Under the pieces are notes generated by a model. That model saw nothing but the letters and a program-made list of their open reading frames with translations. It did not search any database and was not told the origin of the DNA. This document shows, in pieces, positions 45,676 to 55,014 of a stretch of DNA of 64,000 nt. The translations under genes and the position numbers were made by a program. The DNA is from CBDDBX01 sp965225955. Its GTDB lineage: Bacteria > Acidobacteriota > Aminicenantia > UBA2199. How positions within the stretch are numbered: position 1 is the stretch's first letter; every line of letters starts with the position of its first letter. The stretch lies in assembly GCA_965225955.1 (NCBI GenBank), contig CBDDBX010000019.1, forward strand, positions 69,523-133,522. Direction: 5' to 3'.

Positions 45676-46413
45676 ATGAATAATAATACTATAGACAAAG
45701 TAGGAGAGATTCTTGAGGAATGTGTAGAGAAAACTTTAGGTAGAGTAAAGAAAAACTTAACTCACAGACCCTTCCATGATGCTTTATTGACAAGAGAGTT
45801 AGTTAAAGCATCTGCTTTTGAAAGATCTTTTTCGACATCTTTGGGACAAGGGCCAATTGAGAGAATTTCGAAAATCATTGCTGAGGGAAATGGCTTTCAT
45901 TGTTTTAAGCAGCATGAAACTCAAGTTAATTTATATAAAGGAGCTCTTGATGAAATAGAACTAATCATAAGTAATTTGAGAGGGGGTATAAGTAAACCAA
46001 ATTGGGAGAAAGAATTAATAAGAATCAATAGTCATCGGAAGGGAGATACTGTTGTAAGAAGGGTTATTTCTGATATTCATTTAATTAAGGGAGAAAAGAA
46101 AATTTTCATATCATTGAAAACAGTAAAACCTAATTTAGATCAAACTAGTATTGCTAAAACTGATATGCTTCTTTTAAAAGCAGATGAACCTAGTAGTGAT
46201 GCATATCTAGCTCTATATTATAATCCAGGTGGTGACCTTAGAACTGATTATAATTGGACAGTACCATCTAAAATTTTTAATATGTATAAAGACCCATGCA
46301 TTTTAATTGGAAAGGACTATTGGGATTTCATTGGTGGAGAAGGTACATATAATGATCTTCTTAATATTTTTACAGTTATCGGTGAGAAAACTAAAGCTTT
46401 ACTTCAAAAATAA
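45676..46413 (+). CDS. TdeIII-like type II restriction endonuclease
   Basis: This is a 245-residue protein. HRPFHDALLTRELVKASAFERSFSTSLGQ near the N-terminus and ISLKTVKPNLDQT near residue 160 are the signatures I associate with the TdeIII family (PF09520), whose founding member recognises GGNCC. In the second segment, ...D/E-x-K-type residues around FISLKT would fit a PD-(D/E)xK nuclease strand. A GGAGGG ribosome site precedes the ATG. The gene ends 15 bases inside the convergent cytosine methyltransferase gene, the normal partner. Base composition is more A+T-rich than the glycan cluster. Confidence 0.72.
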   Translation: MNNNTIDKVGEILEECVEKTLGRVKKNLTHRPFHDALLTRELVKASAFERSFSTSLGQGPIERISKIIAEGNGFHCFKQHETQVNLYKGALDEIELIISNLRGGISKPNWEKELIRINSHRKGDTVVRRVISDIHLIKGEKKIFISLKTVKPNLDQTSIAKTDMLLLKADEPSSDAYLALYYNPGGDLRTDYNWTVPSKIFNMYKDPCILIGKDYWDFIGGEGTYNDLLNIFTVIGEKTKALLQK

Positions 46414-47835
46414 AGCGTTTGATTTGTTGGAGTAGTATGCACCTGGATAATTGTAAGTTCTTTTCGTGAATTCATCTATCCACTCTATATGGCTTGTTTT
46501 TTTATATCTTGAGTAAGGAAAGTTTTGATATTTATTAATGATTTCACCATTCATAACCCTTTTCAAGAGTGTACCTATAGCTTTACCTAAACTAGTAGGA
46601 ACAGCATTTCCGATTTGTTTGTATTGTTCTAAAATACTTCCTTCAATGATCCAATCATCAGGAAATTCTTGAATTTTCTTATACTCTTCTATGCTTAATG
46701 GACGATTTTCAATTGGATGTGCAAGATCTGTTGCAGGCATAGCTGGATGAGTAACTAATGTTGGGGATGGTTCATCCCATGCTAATCTTCTTAGAAAGCC
46801 TGTCTTTCCTCCTCCTGAGTAGAAAGATTTTCCTAATGCTTCTTTCTGTAAATCTGTAGGTAAATATCTCCAATTTTGTCCTTCAGATAGTAATTTATAA
46901 TATTTCAATCGTTTTTCTGGAAACTCAATATAATGATGTTTACTGTTTTCTAAACTTTTCGTGACCTCTCTGAATGTTCTCCATTTTGGTAAACCATGTT
47001 TACTATTTTCTGAATGAGTTGGTATTAAATATGGTACGGAGTTTTTTTTAGAACATATCATGACAATTCGTTCTCTTTTTTGTGGTGCTCCAAAATTAGC
47101 TGAATTATAAAGATTAAAACTGACTTTATATCCATAACTTTCAAGTTTATATAGTATGAGATTTAATGCACTGCCTTTTATTTCTTCAAATGTAAGAGGC
47201 GGGTAGTCAGGGCCTATTTCTGTTGGGGATCTATGTTGTAGTGATGCTGACATAAGGCCTCTAACATTTTCAATTATTATGTAATTGGGGTTTAATTTGC
47301 TTAATAAATCTAAATACACTAAAAATACATTCCCACGTTTGTCTTCAAAACTTTTTCTTTTACCAGCTGTACTAAATGCTTGACACGGTGGGCCCCCAAT
47401 AATAACATCAATTCGTTCAGAAATAGAAAGGCCTGCTTTTTTTCTAATATCATTCGCAGAATAATTATGTATATCTCCAATTAGGGCTATATGTGGTTTA
47501 TTTCTCTTTATTGTTTTTCTACATGCATTATCTATTTCACATGCAAGAAGAATCTCAAATCCAGCCTGTTCAAATCCTATATCTAGTCCCATTGCGCCGC
47601 TAAAAAAACTTAGCACATTAGGTCTATTTTTTCCTTTAGTTTTATAGATAGGCCTATCTTCTGCTACTCCGCAACAATGCGTTGCTAAATACTCGGTAAC
47701 ATTTTCTTGTTCTAGAAGCCACTTACCTCCAAGTTTTTTTGCTTTTATCTTATTCGTTCTGCATAGGTATCTTACTTGTTGAGTTGATAATTTTAGTTCT
47801 TTTGCTGCTTCATTTACATCTATAATGGTACTCAT
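46399..47835 (-). CDS. C5 cytosine DNA methyltransferase with N-terminal helix-turn-helix
   Basis: This is a 478-residue protein. Residues 1-~55 (MSTIIDVNEAAKELKLSTQ...) resemble an excisionase/MerR-type helix-turn-helix. The catalytic region follows: SFFSGAMGLDIGFEQAGF (motif I), GGPPCQAFSTAGKR (motif IV with the catalytic Cys), IIENVRGL (motif VI), GAPQKRERIVMI (motif VIII) and QIGNAVP (motif X). It should protect DNA against the neighbouring TdeIII-like enzyme. The extra N-terminal domain may bind its own promoter. There is no clear ribosome site. Confidence 0.85.
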   Translation of the reverse strand: MSTIIDVNEAAKELKLSTQQVRYLCRTNKIKAKKLGGKWLLEQENVTEYLATHCCGVAEDRPIYKTKGKNRPNVLSFFSGAMGLDIGFEQAGFEILLACEIDNACRKTIKRNKPHIALIGDIHNYSANDIRKKAGLSISERIDVIIGGPPCQAFSTAGKRKSFEDKRGNVFLVYLDLLSKLNPNYIIIENVRGLMSASLQHRSPTEIGPDYPPLTFEEIKGSALNLILYKLESYGYKVSFNLYNSANFGAPQKRERIVMICSKKNSVPYLIPTHSENSKHGLPKWRTFREVTKSLENSKHHYIEFPEKRLKYYKLLSEGQNWRYLPTDLQKEALGKSFYSGGGKTGFLRRLAWDEPSPTLVTHPAMPATDLAHPIENRPLSIEEYKKIQEFPDDWIIEGSILEQYKQIGNAVPTSLGKAIGTLLKRVMNGEIINKYQNFPYSRYKKTSHIEWIDEFTKRTYNYPGAYYSNKSNALFLK

Positions 47836-48039
47836 TTTTTAGTCTATTCCGAAAGTTTTTTAAGTACCTATGATAGAGGGAGTTAAAAAAAAGTCAAGAT
47901 AGTAAAATGATTATATTTAATTGCAGGTTTAAGTTCAATAGAGTTTCTGTATATGTGGTTAGTATATGTTATAACAGATAGAGTTTTGGCAATAAATATT
48001 ACGGTTCAAAACTGATGAAATTTTGTGTAAAATTATTTC

Positions 48040-48859
48040 ATGACAGGTAATTGGTCTAAAGAAGAGTTAAAAGCATCGGTTATGGTGTATATGGAAATGC
48101 TTCAAAAGGAAAAAGTGGGGGAAAAATTTGTTAAAGTTGAATATTATAGAGATTTGTCATCTAAATTTAAAAGGTCAGTCAAAGCTTATGAATATCGTAT
48201 GCAAAATATTTCTTCAGTTTGTATAGAGACAGGAAGAGATACTGTTAAAGGTTTTAAGCCTAAAAAGAATGTTGGACGTAGAGTTTTTGCAGAAATCGAA
48301 AATATAATTATCAACTTTGAGAAAGAACAGCAGTTAATTACTTCTCAAAAAATAATTAAGAAAACTATCGACCTTCAGAAAGGGATATGTATTAATTGTA
48401 AATATAAATTTGATCTAGAAAAAGATAAATATATAAAACCTCAGTTGATTTCAAATAATGGAGGCAAATATATTGTAATCTGCTCTAATTGTGTAAGAGA
48501 GTTAAGTAATTCGAACTATCTAGAAGAGAAAACCGGAATAAAATATGGCAAGAAGCAACCTTCAAAGAAAAGCACCATGATAGATTCTTTTCTAAGAAGT
48601 AAAGCTGTTTAATGATTGGTTATTAGATAATGCAAGTGGTGTTTGCGAGAGCTGCAAAGAGCAAGCTCCTTTTTTAAAAGATGATAGAAGACCTTATTTA
48701 GAAATACACCACGTTATAAGGCTGGCCGATGGCGGTGAAGATACCATCAGTAATGCTGTTGCTGTCTGTCCAAATTGCCATAAAGAGATGCATTATGGAG
48801 AGAGAAGAAAATCTTTGGTAAAATCTCTTTATGATACTATTTCAAGATTAAAAAAATAG
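48040..48859 (+). pseudogene. HNH endonuclease, interrupted by a frameshift
   Basis: Frame 1 (48040-48612) encodes a ~190-residue N-terminal part (WSKEELKASVMVYMEMLQKE, SVKAYEYRMQNISSV) common in HNH proteins of defence islands. It also has CxxC pairs near residues 117-120 and 147-150. In the +1 frame, from about 48611 to TAG at 48857, come GVCESCKEQAPF, LEIHHVIRLADGGED and AVCPNCHKEMHYG, an HNH nuclease with its Zn-binding cysteines and the HH pair. One extra T in GTTTAA near 48610 explains the break. As sequenced, the nuclease domain is not made unless frameshifting occurs. Confidence 0.8.
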
Positions 48860-48968
48860 ATTTCGTGGTATTGAGGGAAGTGGTTATGTCATGGGGTGTG
48901 ATAGGAAACTTCTGATTGACTTTGGCAATTTAAAAAAGTAACATTTCTTAAATTATCGGAGAAAAGTT

Positions 48969-51800
48969 GTGCAAAATAGTTCAAAATACAAAAATAGAAT
49001 AGCTGAAATCTTATCAGAGCGCTTTAGCATACTTCAGGAACTGGGTGCAGGAGGGGCAGGAAAAGTTTTCAAGGCTCAAGAGAAGAATTCTGGACGAATG
49101 GTTGCACTAAAAATCTTACATACAATGTCAGTTGATAAGTCTTTGTTATTAAGAAGGCTGGAACTTGAATGTAAGATAACATCAGGGGAGAAGATTCCAA
49201 ATATAAGACAAATATATTCTCTGGAGCAGATAGAAGAAATAATATTTTTGGTAATGGAGTATGTTGAAGGTGAGAGCCTTGCAGAAAAGATTGAAACAAA
49301 TGGCAAACTTTCTCTTGATGATGTTAAAAGCTATTCTATTCAGATTCTTAATGGCCTTCAAGAGGCACATAAAAGAGGATTTGTTCACAGAGATCTTAAA
49401 CCAGAAAATATTCTTATAAAAGAAGATGGTGAACTGTTGATAACTGATTTTGGATTGGCTTTTGCAGAAAACAGAGATTTCTCACGATTAAGTAGAACTG
49501 GTATTACCCTGGGTACTCCACAATATGTAGCACCTGAGTTGTGGAAAGGAAAAAAACCTTCAAAAAGAACAGATATTTACTCTTTTGGGATAGTTCTTTA
49601 CGAGATGTTATCTGGGATATTACCATTTAAATCTGATTCGGATTATGGATATTTACAGAAACATCTTTATGAGACTCCAGATATTGAAGTGTTCAAGATA
49701 GCAGGAGTTCCATCCTATTTTATACACGCAGTTGAGGTGTGTATGGAAAAAGAAGCTGAACAGAGAGCTGGAGATATCGGTGAACTTGTAAAGATTCTTA
49801 TAACAGGAACATTTAAGAAAGATATAAAAAAAATATGGGAGCAGCGTCGTTTAATTTTTGGCTTTACAGTTGTTCTGCTGTTTGTTATCGCTGGAATTTT
49901 CTTGTTTTTCAGATCGGATGGCAAAAAAACCGGAAATCAGATTGTATTGTGTATATCTTCTATTAATACAGACCTGAATGATAAAATGAGTAACAAATTT
50001 ACTGAAAGTTTAAGTAAAGCTCTTGTAGAAACTCTAAATCGATCTGAAAAAATTAAAGCTATAAGTTGTAATAGACAGACAGATAGATCTAAAAACGAAG
50101 ATTACGTTTATTTTACTGCAAATTTGAGAAGGAATGGTAAGAAGTATCTACTGAAACTATATCTCTATCGTAATGGAAATATGACATGGTCAAAAGAGCT
50201 TAGAACAGATGGAAAAGCAGTATTTGTTCTGAGTGATAAAATAGGGAGGGAGATTAAAGAATATCTTGGCATGAGAACTGTACCTCAGAGAACCAGAGAC
50301 GAGCTTAGGTTTCTTGAGGTTACTACTGCTTCACCGGAAGCCAGAGAGTGCTATCTTAAAGGATTAATTTTATATTCTCAGAGGGATACCATAGGAGCTG
50401 TGGCAAAAATGAAAGAAGCTGTTAAATTGGATCCAGAATTTGCTATGGCTTACTACTATTTAGCTTTCTATCTTAATTTAGGTCAGAATGCAAACTTAGC
50501 AAAACCATTCATAGAAAAAGCTGTTAAGTTTATTGAAAATGCATCAGAAAATGAGAGATTACTTATTACAGCCCTTGCTGCTCAGATTATTGACAAAGAT
50601 GAGATGAAAGAAATCAGATTGCTTGAAAAATACATCAGTCTAAATCCAGAAGCTATTAATTCATTAAAACAATTAGGTTTGAGATATATTTTGGTAGAAG
50701 ATTGGAAACCTGCAATTTCTGTGTTTGAAAAAATATACGTTGAGCATTCTAAAGAAGTAGGTGCACTGTTTCTATCAAATATTTACTTGAAAATGAGGGA
50801 CTATAAAACTGCCAGAATGTATATAGATACAGTAAATAGAAAAACCAGACAGATAGATTGGACTGATTTGGCAAGAATGATTATTGCATTTAACGAAAAG
50901 AGATATGAAGATGCTCTTAGTATTTGTAATGAACTGATATATAAGAGCCCTTCAAACTACAGAGGGTATTATATGGCTGCAAGAAGCCTTATGCTTGCGG
51001 GGGATTTTGAACAAAGTAATAGATATTATAAGCAACTCTACGGTGCTCTGGGTTTCAAAATGGCAGAAACTTATGTAGGGATGCTGGCTAAGGGTAATGT
51101 AGATGAATCAATAAAAATGCTTTCTTCATATTCTAAAGAAGATATTGCTAAATCCAGAAATGAGTTTTGGTTATCTCAACTTTTACTTATGAGATTATAT
51201 ATTGCGATAAGAGATTATAATAAACTGGAAGAGTTAATGAAAAATATGTCCATTAGATCTAAGAGTTATCATTTTTTCTATTTATTAAAAGCAATAAGTT
51301 ATTATGAGCGAGATGAAAAAAAAGCTCTTAAGTTGATTGATAAAGAGATGATTGTTTTACCTGAAACTTATGGAATTGCACAAAGAAGGTGGTGTAAGGG
51401 CGTAATTGATGGACTTAAACTAATGTCTGAAGGCAAATCTGCTTCTGAATTTCTACTTAAAGTCTATAACAAGTATCCTGGTGAGGTAGAACAGGAGAAC
51501 CACCATGCACTGATTCTTCATTATCTCGCGGAGGCTTATGCCATTGAAGGAAAAACAGATAAACAACTGGAAACATACAAAGCTATTCAGAATCTATCGT
51601 TTGGGCGTATATATTATGGTGACTACTATGCCTTGAGTTTTTATGAATCTGGGAAAATTTATCAGAAACGTAACGAGTTAAGTAGAGCTAAAGAGTTATT
51701 TCATAACTTTTTGAAGTTATGGAAAAGTGGAGATAGAGATATCTTTTCACAAATTGAAGATGCAGAGATTAGATTGAGAAAGCTTAAACAGAATAAGTAA
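48969..51800 (+). CDS. Serine/threonine kinase with membrane segment and TPR sensor, divergent (kinase 4)
   Basis: This is a 943-residue protein with a GTG start and a GGAGAA ribosome site. The kinase domain has ELGAGGAGKVFKA, VALKILH, VHRDLKPENILI, TDFGLA and GTPQYVAPE. A membrane segment lies near residues 297-315. A shortened FlgO-like part (VLCISSINTDLNDK..., residues ~325-440) and TPR-like helices follow. The end (ALSFYESGKIYQKRNELS...FLKLWKSGD) matches the tails of kinases 1 and 2 at protein level but not in DNA. It is thus an older paralogue. It converges on the caspase operon, with 45 bases between. Confidence 0.82.
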   Translation: MQNSSKYKNRIAEILSERFSILQELGAGGAGKVFKAQEKNSGRMVALKILHTMSVDKSLLLRRLELECKITSGEKIPNIRQIYSLEQIEEIIFLVMEYVEGESLAEKIETNGKLSLDDVKSYSIQILNGLQEAHKRGFVHRDLKPENILIKEDGELLITDFGLAFAENRDFSRLSRTGITLGTPQYVAPELWKGKKPSKRTDIYSFGIVLYEMLSGILPFKSDSDYGYLQKHLYETPDIEVFKIAGVPSYFIHAVEVCMEKEAEQRAGDIGELVKILITGTFKKDIKKIWEQRRLIFGFTVVLLFVIAGIFLFFRSDGKKTGNQIVLCISSINTDLNDKMSNKFTESLSKALVETLNRSEKIKAISCNRQTDRSKNEDYVYFTANLRRNGKKYLLKLYLYRNGNMTWSKELRTDGKAVFVLSDKIGREIKEYLGMRTVPQRTRDELRFLEVTTASPEARECYLKGLILYSQRDTIGAVAKMKEAVKLDPEFAMAYYYLAFYLNLGQNANLAKPFIEKAVKFIENASENERLLITALAAQIIDKDEMKEIRLLEKYISLNPEAINSLKQLGLRYILVEDWKPAISVFEKIYVEHSKEVGALFLSNIYLKMRDYKTARMYIDTVNRKTRQIDWTDLARMIIAFNEKRYEDALSICNELIYKSPSNYRGYYMAARSLMLAGDFEQSNRYYKQLYGALGFKMAETYVGMLAKGNVDESIKMLSSYSKEDIAKSRNEFWLSQLLLMRLYIAIRDYNKLEELMKNMSIRSKSYHFFYLLKAISYYERDEKKALKLIDKEMIVLPETYGIAQRRWCKGVIDGLKLMSEGKSASEFLLKVYNKYPGEVEQENHHALILHYLAEAYAIEGKTDKQLETYKAIQNLSFGRIYYGDYYALSFYESGKIYQKRNELSRAKELFHNFLKLWKSGDRDIFSQIEDAEIRLRKLKQNK

Positions 51801-51803
51801 CCT

Positions 51804-51821
51804 GGAGGCACAAGGGCCTCC
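51804..51821. terminator. Hairpin between convergent kinase 4 and caspase genes
   Basis: GGAGGC (51804-51809) and GCCTCC (51816-51821) form a perfect 6-bp stem with a 6-base loop. It is the only notable structure in the 45-base gap and could stop both transcripts. The following T-run is weak. Confidence 0.45.
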
Positions 51822-51845
51822 GGTGATTTGTTATTGTCTGGTTAC

Positions 51846-53720
51846 TTATTTAAATCTGTACTGGAATCCTAACTTCATTGAAAATCCTGAAAGATCCAAT
51901 TTATATTCTCTGGGAACTTTTGATGGACTGGTAAAATTCTTCTTTTTACCATTAAGCGTAAATACTCCATCATCAGAAAGAGTCCCTGATTTACATAACC
52001 GGTAGGAAGCTCCTATAAAAAGAGCCAGATTATCTTCAAAGTAGTAATTTAACTGCAATCCAGGTTCTGCAGTAAAACCTACTCCGCTTCTCTTCTCGTT
52101 CAGTTCAGCTTTCTCACCCAAATCCCATACATCAATAAGAGAGAAGATATATCTTGTTTGTATAAATGACGGGCCAATAAGGAGATAGCCTTCCACCTCT
52201 AAATCCCGGGTTATCTTTCTGCTTAGATGAACACCTGCTGAAAAGGTAAAAGCTGACAGAGAGTACTTAAGTGGAGCTTTGGTATTTTTATAGTAAGCAC
52301 CGTACCGATAACCTTCAGCTGTATTACCCTCTATATTAATCAAACTATCAGTGTTAGCTTCTTTTGAACTTTTCATATACTCAATACCCAGAGAAACTGC
52401 CACAGAGCCTGTAAGATAGTATTTGCCTCTTACACCAAAAGGGACAGCGGTGCTTATCTTATTAATTTTATCTGGAGAATCCAATCTGTTAACCATAGAG
52501 AAGGAGCCTTTATTAACACTAAGCACATCGTAATGAAATTCTGCTGCAGTATCTGTTATGTTTTTGTGAAAATTATCTGCTTTAAAGAGAGACAGACCAC
52601 CATAAAGCTCTACACCAAATCTGTACTCAGCTTTATGTTTGAGTTCAGTGCTGACACCTCTTTTTGTAGCCGGAGTTATGGGTGTTTTTATGAAGTCTGT
52701 TCTATTAATTGTATGGTTATCAGCACCTGAGAGATTGAACGATGTTTTGTAGGATCTATTACCTTTTTTCAGTACTACCTGATAAAAATCAGGTTCAAGT
52801 CCTATACTTAGAGCTTTGCCACGAGGCTTATTAATTTCAACTATCAGATTCCCCAGATTATTGTTGATAAAAATTCTGCCGGATACCTCTTTATCAATCA
52901 CAAGTGTAGAAGGACTCTGTTTTATATCAGTCATAATAACATCACCTTTACCTGACATCTGAATGTTATAACCCGGATGTTGAGGGCCGTGTTCAGTTTT
53001 CTGGGAATGTATAAGTGTCTCTCTGTAGGCATACTGATATGCTTCATTAAGGGTTATTATACTGTCACCGGAAAGATCAGCTGCTCCACTTAAACCGGAA
53101 ACCAGATAGTGGGTGAAAATTGAGCCTTTTAATTCACCTGACTCCTGGGATGGTTCTATAGGGGAGCTTGATGTCATGAATGCATAACCTTTCATATCGT
53201 AGGCGCTGTTATTGAGGAAAGGAGCTTTAACCTTAACTCCTTTAAGGAGATTGAAAGAGCCAGAGGAGCATGAGTCAAGAATTGCTATCTTTACATCAGA
53301 GTCTATATTTTTAATCTTATTGTGGAACTTTCTGTAAGAAACCTTATGATTACCTATAAGGAGATTCTTATCATCAGAGTGACCTGAATAGTAGAATATT
53401 GTCTCTACTTTACCACTACTGCTCTTTTCACTTTTTATTCTGGAGTTAAGTTTTTCGAGATTTGAAAAAAGTGTAGTCGGATCAGGCTGAACAAGAAAAA
53501 ATGTGTTATCTTTTCTGAGGTTTCCCATTCTTGTTAATATATCTGAGAATGAGCGGGCATCTTTTACTGCATATCTGAGAATGGGTTTATCCTGACCTCC
53601 GCTATTGGAGCTTATTATAAATGCGTATCTTTTTACAGGTAGTGTTTCTGAAGGTACTGCTTTCAATGTAAAGGTAAGAAGAGATATCAGTATCAGGGTA
53701 GTTGTTGAAATTTTAATCAT
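51846..53720 (-). CDS. Caspase-family protease fused to an outer-membrane beta-barrel-like domain
   Basis: This is a 624-residue protein. It has a signal peptide (residues 1-~21), then a peptidase C14/caspase domain (~30-270) with His114 in YYSGHSD and Cys151 in ILDSCSSG, both catalytic residues present. A PEGA-like or linker region (~285-340) follows. The C-terminal ~260 residues have alternating aromatic strands and end in GFQYRFK, like an outer-membrane barrel. The protease domain would therefore face the periplasm or surface, which is uncommon. It is the third gene of an operon after a sigma factor and an anti-sigma-like protein (8-nt overlap; GGAGAAC ribosome site). Confidence 0.72.
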   Translation of the reverse strand: MIKISTTTLILISLLTFTLKAVPSETLPVKRYAFIISSNSGGQDKPILRYAVKDARSFSDILTRMGNLRKDNTFFLVQPDPTTLFSNLEKLNSRIKSEKSSSGKVETIFYYSGHSDDKNLLIGNHKVSYRKFHNKIKNIDSDVKIAILDSCSSGSFNLLKGVKVKAPFLNNSAYDMKGYAFMTSSSPIEPSQESGELKGSIFTHYLVSGLSGAADLSGDSIITLNEAYQYAYRETLIHSQKTEHGPQHPGYNIQMSGKGDVIMTDIKQSPSTLVIDKEVSGRIFINNNLGNLIVEINKPRGKALSIGLEPDFYQVVLKKGNRSYKTSFNLSGADNHTINRTDFIKTPITPATKRGVSTELKHKAEYRFGVELYGGLSLFKADNFHKNITDTAAEFHYDVLSVNKGSFSMVNRLDSPDKINKISTAVPFGVRGKYYLTGSVAVSLGIEYMKSSKEANTDSLINIEGNTAEGYRYGAYYKNTKAPLKYSLSAFTFSAGVHLSRKITRDLEVEGYLLIGPSFIQTRYIFSLIDVWDLGEKAELNEKRSGVGFTAEPGLQLNYYFEDNLALFIGASYRLCKSGTLSDDGVFTLNGKKKNFTSPSKVPREYKLDLSGFSMKLGFQYRFK

Positions 53721-54522
53721 TTGAGTTCTCCTTAATAATGTTAAAGTTAAACTGTCTGTATTCTGAAGAGAGTCTGAGTATCACAGTCTCATTAGTGTTT
53801 GCTTTTTTTATTGATCTTTTTACTGACTCCAGAAGAGTTTTTACATCAATTTCTGATTCAGATGTAATAAGATAAAACTTCTCAAAGTCAGGGGCATCAT
53901 CAAGCTCAATAGCCCTGGGGATTGTATAGATGCCTTTTTGCAGTTTTGTTGATCTATTGTCTTTGAAAGGATAGTGGAGAGTAACTGTTCTGTTACCATC
54001 AATCGAGATAATCGCTCCATAAGTTTCTTCGGGAGCAAAGAGTGAGAGCTGTAACAGATCTCCTGCACTTGCTTTAGTACCACTCTTCAGCCTCTCAATA
54101 CCTTGTGCCTCTTTTCTGTGAACAAGAAGGTGTGGATGAGTTCCTCTGGACTCTCCTTTTATAATGTTAATGTTTTCTGAGGATTCAGAAGGTGGAGAAG
54201 GTATAAACAGAAGTAGGCCGGAAACTGCGATAGCAGAAATTGCGAATTTAAGAGTCAGAACCCACCTTATTTTCCCTTTTCTGACAGGAAGTTGTTCTGT
54301 TTCCCAATTATTAAGAGCGTGTTTCCTCACAATTTCCGGTACAGATACTGATGAAGGAAACCTGAGTTTAAAGTCTGTATCTGAAGCTTTTATATCTTCA
54401 ACACTTTTTCTTAAATTCTGATCCTTTTTTATCCATCTTTTAATCTGGAATTTTTCCCATAAAGAGAGGCCACCTTGAATATACCTCTCAAGTACAAAAT
54501 CGCTGATATCTTCTCTTCTCAT
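53713..54522 (-). CDS. Membrane anti-sigma-like protein with DUF4384-type domain
   Basis: This is a 269-residue protein. A cytoplasmic N-terminus of ~85 residues (SDFVLERYIQGGLSLWEKF...), resembling anti-sigma helices, precedes one membrane segment (~88-108). The outer part has LLQLSLFAPEETYGAIISIDGNRTV and FEKFYLIT, resembling the DUF4384 domain that often accompanies bacterial caspases. AAAGGAG is placed correctly before the ATG, which directly follows the sigma factor stop. It is likely to hold the sigma factor and sense a periplasmic signal (inference). Confidence 0.6.
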   Translation of the reverse strand: MRREDISDFVLERYIQGGLSLWEKFQIKRWIKKDQNLRKSVEDIKASDTDFKLRFPSSVSVPEIVRKHALNNWETEQLPVRKGKIRWVLTLKFAISAIAVSGLLLFIPSPPSESSENINIIKGESRGTHPHLLVHRKEAQGIERLKSGTKASAGDLLQLSLFAPEETYGAIISIDGNRTVTLHYPFKDNRSTKLQKGIYTIPRAIELDDAPDFEKFYLITSESEIDVKTLLESVKRSIKKANTNETVILRLSSEYRQFNFNIIKENSND

Positions 54523-55014
54523 TTACATCTCCTTTGTTTTAAGATTTTCACAGAGATCCCTGATTCTGTTAAAAACGGTTGTTACTGAATAGCCTGTTTC
54601 TTTTGAGATCTCTTTCATAGTCATACCATCAAGAAAATACATTAGAGCTATTCTGCTGGTATCCTGTGGATTTTCTTTAATAATGAAGTTCCATAGAGCT
54701 TCTTTTTCAAAATTGAGACCTGCACTCTCTGCGGCTGGAATATTCTGAAGAATGCCCTCTGCTTTAAGATTTTTTTTGCGACTCTCTTTCCTTATAATAT
54801 TGAGGCATATATTTGTAGACATCCTGTAAAGAAGTGAGCTGGGGTGAGTGTTTTTCAGTCGTTCTCTACTGCTTATAAGGTTAACAAATACATCCTGCAT
54901 AGCATCTACTGCTCTCTCTTCATCCTGAAGCAGTTTCATACATCTTCGAAATACCATAGATCCAAAGTTATTGTAGTAGTGCTCAATATCAATTAATGGC
55001 TCTTTGTACATCAT
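54523..55014 (-). CDS. ECF-type sigma-70 factor
   Basis: This is a 163-residue protein if started at ATG 55014; an in-frame TTG at 55068 would add 18 residues. Region 2 (FRRCMKLLQDEERAVDAMQDVFVNLI) and region 4 helix-turn-helix (ALMYFLDGMTMKEISKETGYSVTTVFNRI) are both present, with no region 1 or 3, as in ECF sigma factors. It is first in an operon with the anti-sigma-like protein and the caspase. It may direct that operon and perhaps its own promoter; no target box is evident. Confidence 0.8.
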   Translation of the reverse strand: MMYKEPLIDIEHYYNNFGSMVFRRCMKLLQDEERAVDAMQDVFVNLISSRERLKNTHPSSLLYRMSTNICLNIIRKESRKKNLKAEGILQNIPAAESAGLNFEKEALWNFIIKENPQDTSRIALMYFLDGMTMKEISKETGYSVTTVFNRIRDLCENLKTKEM

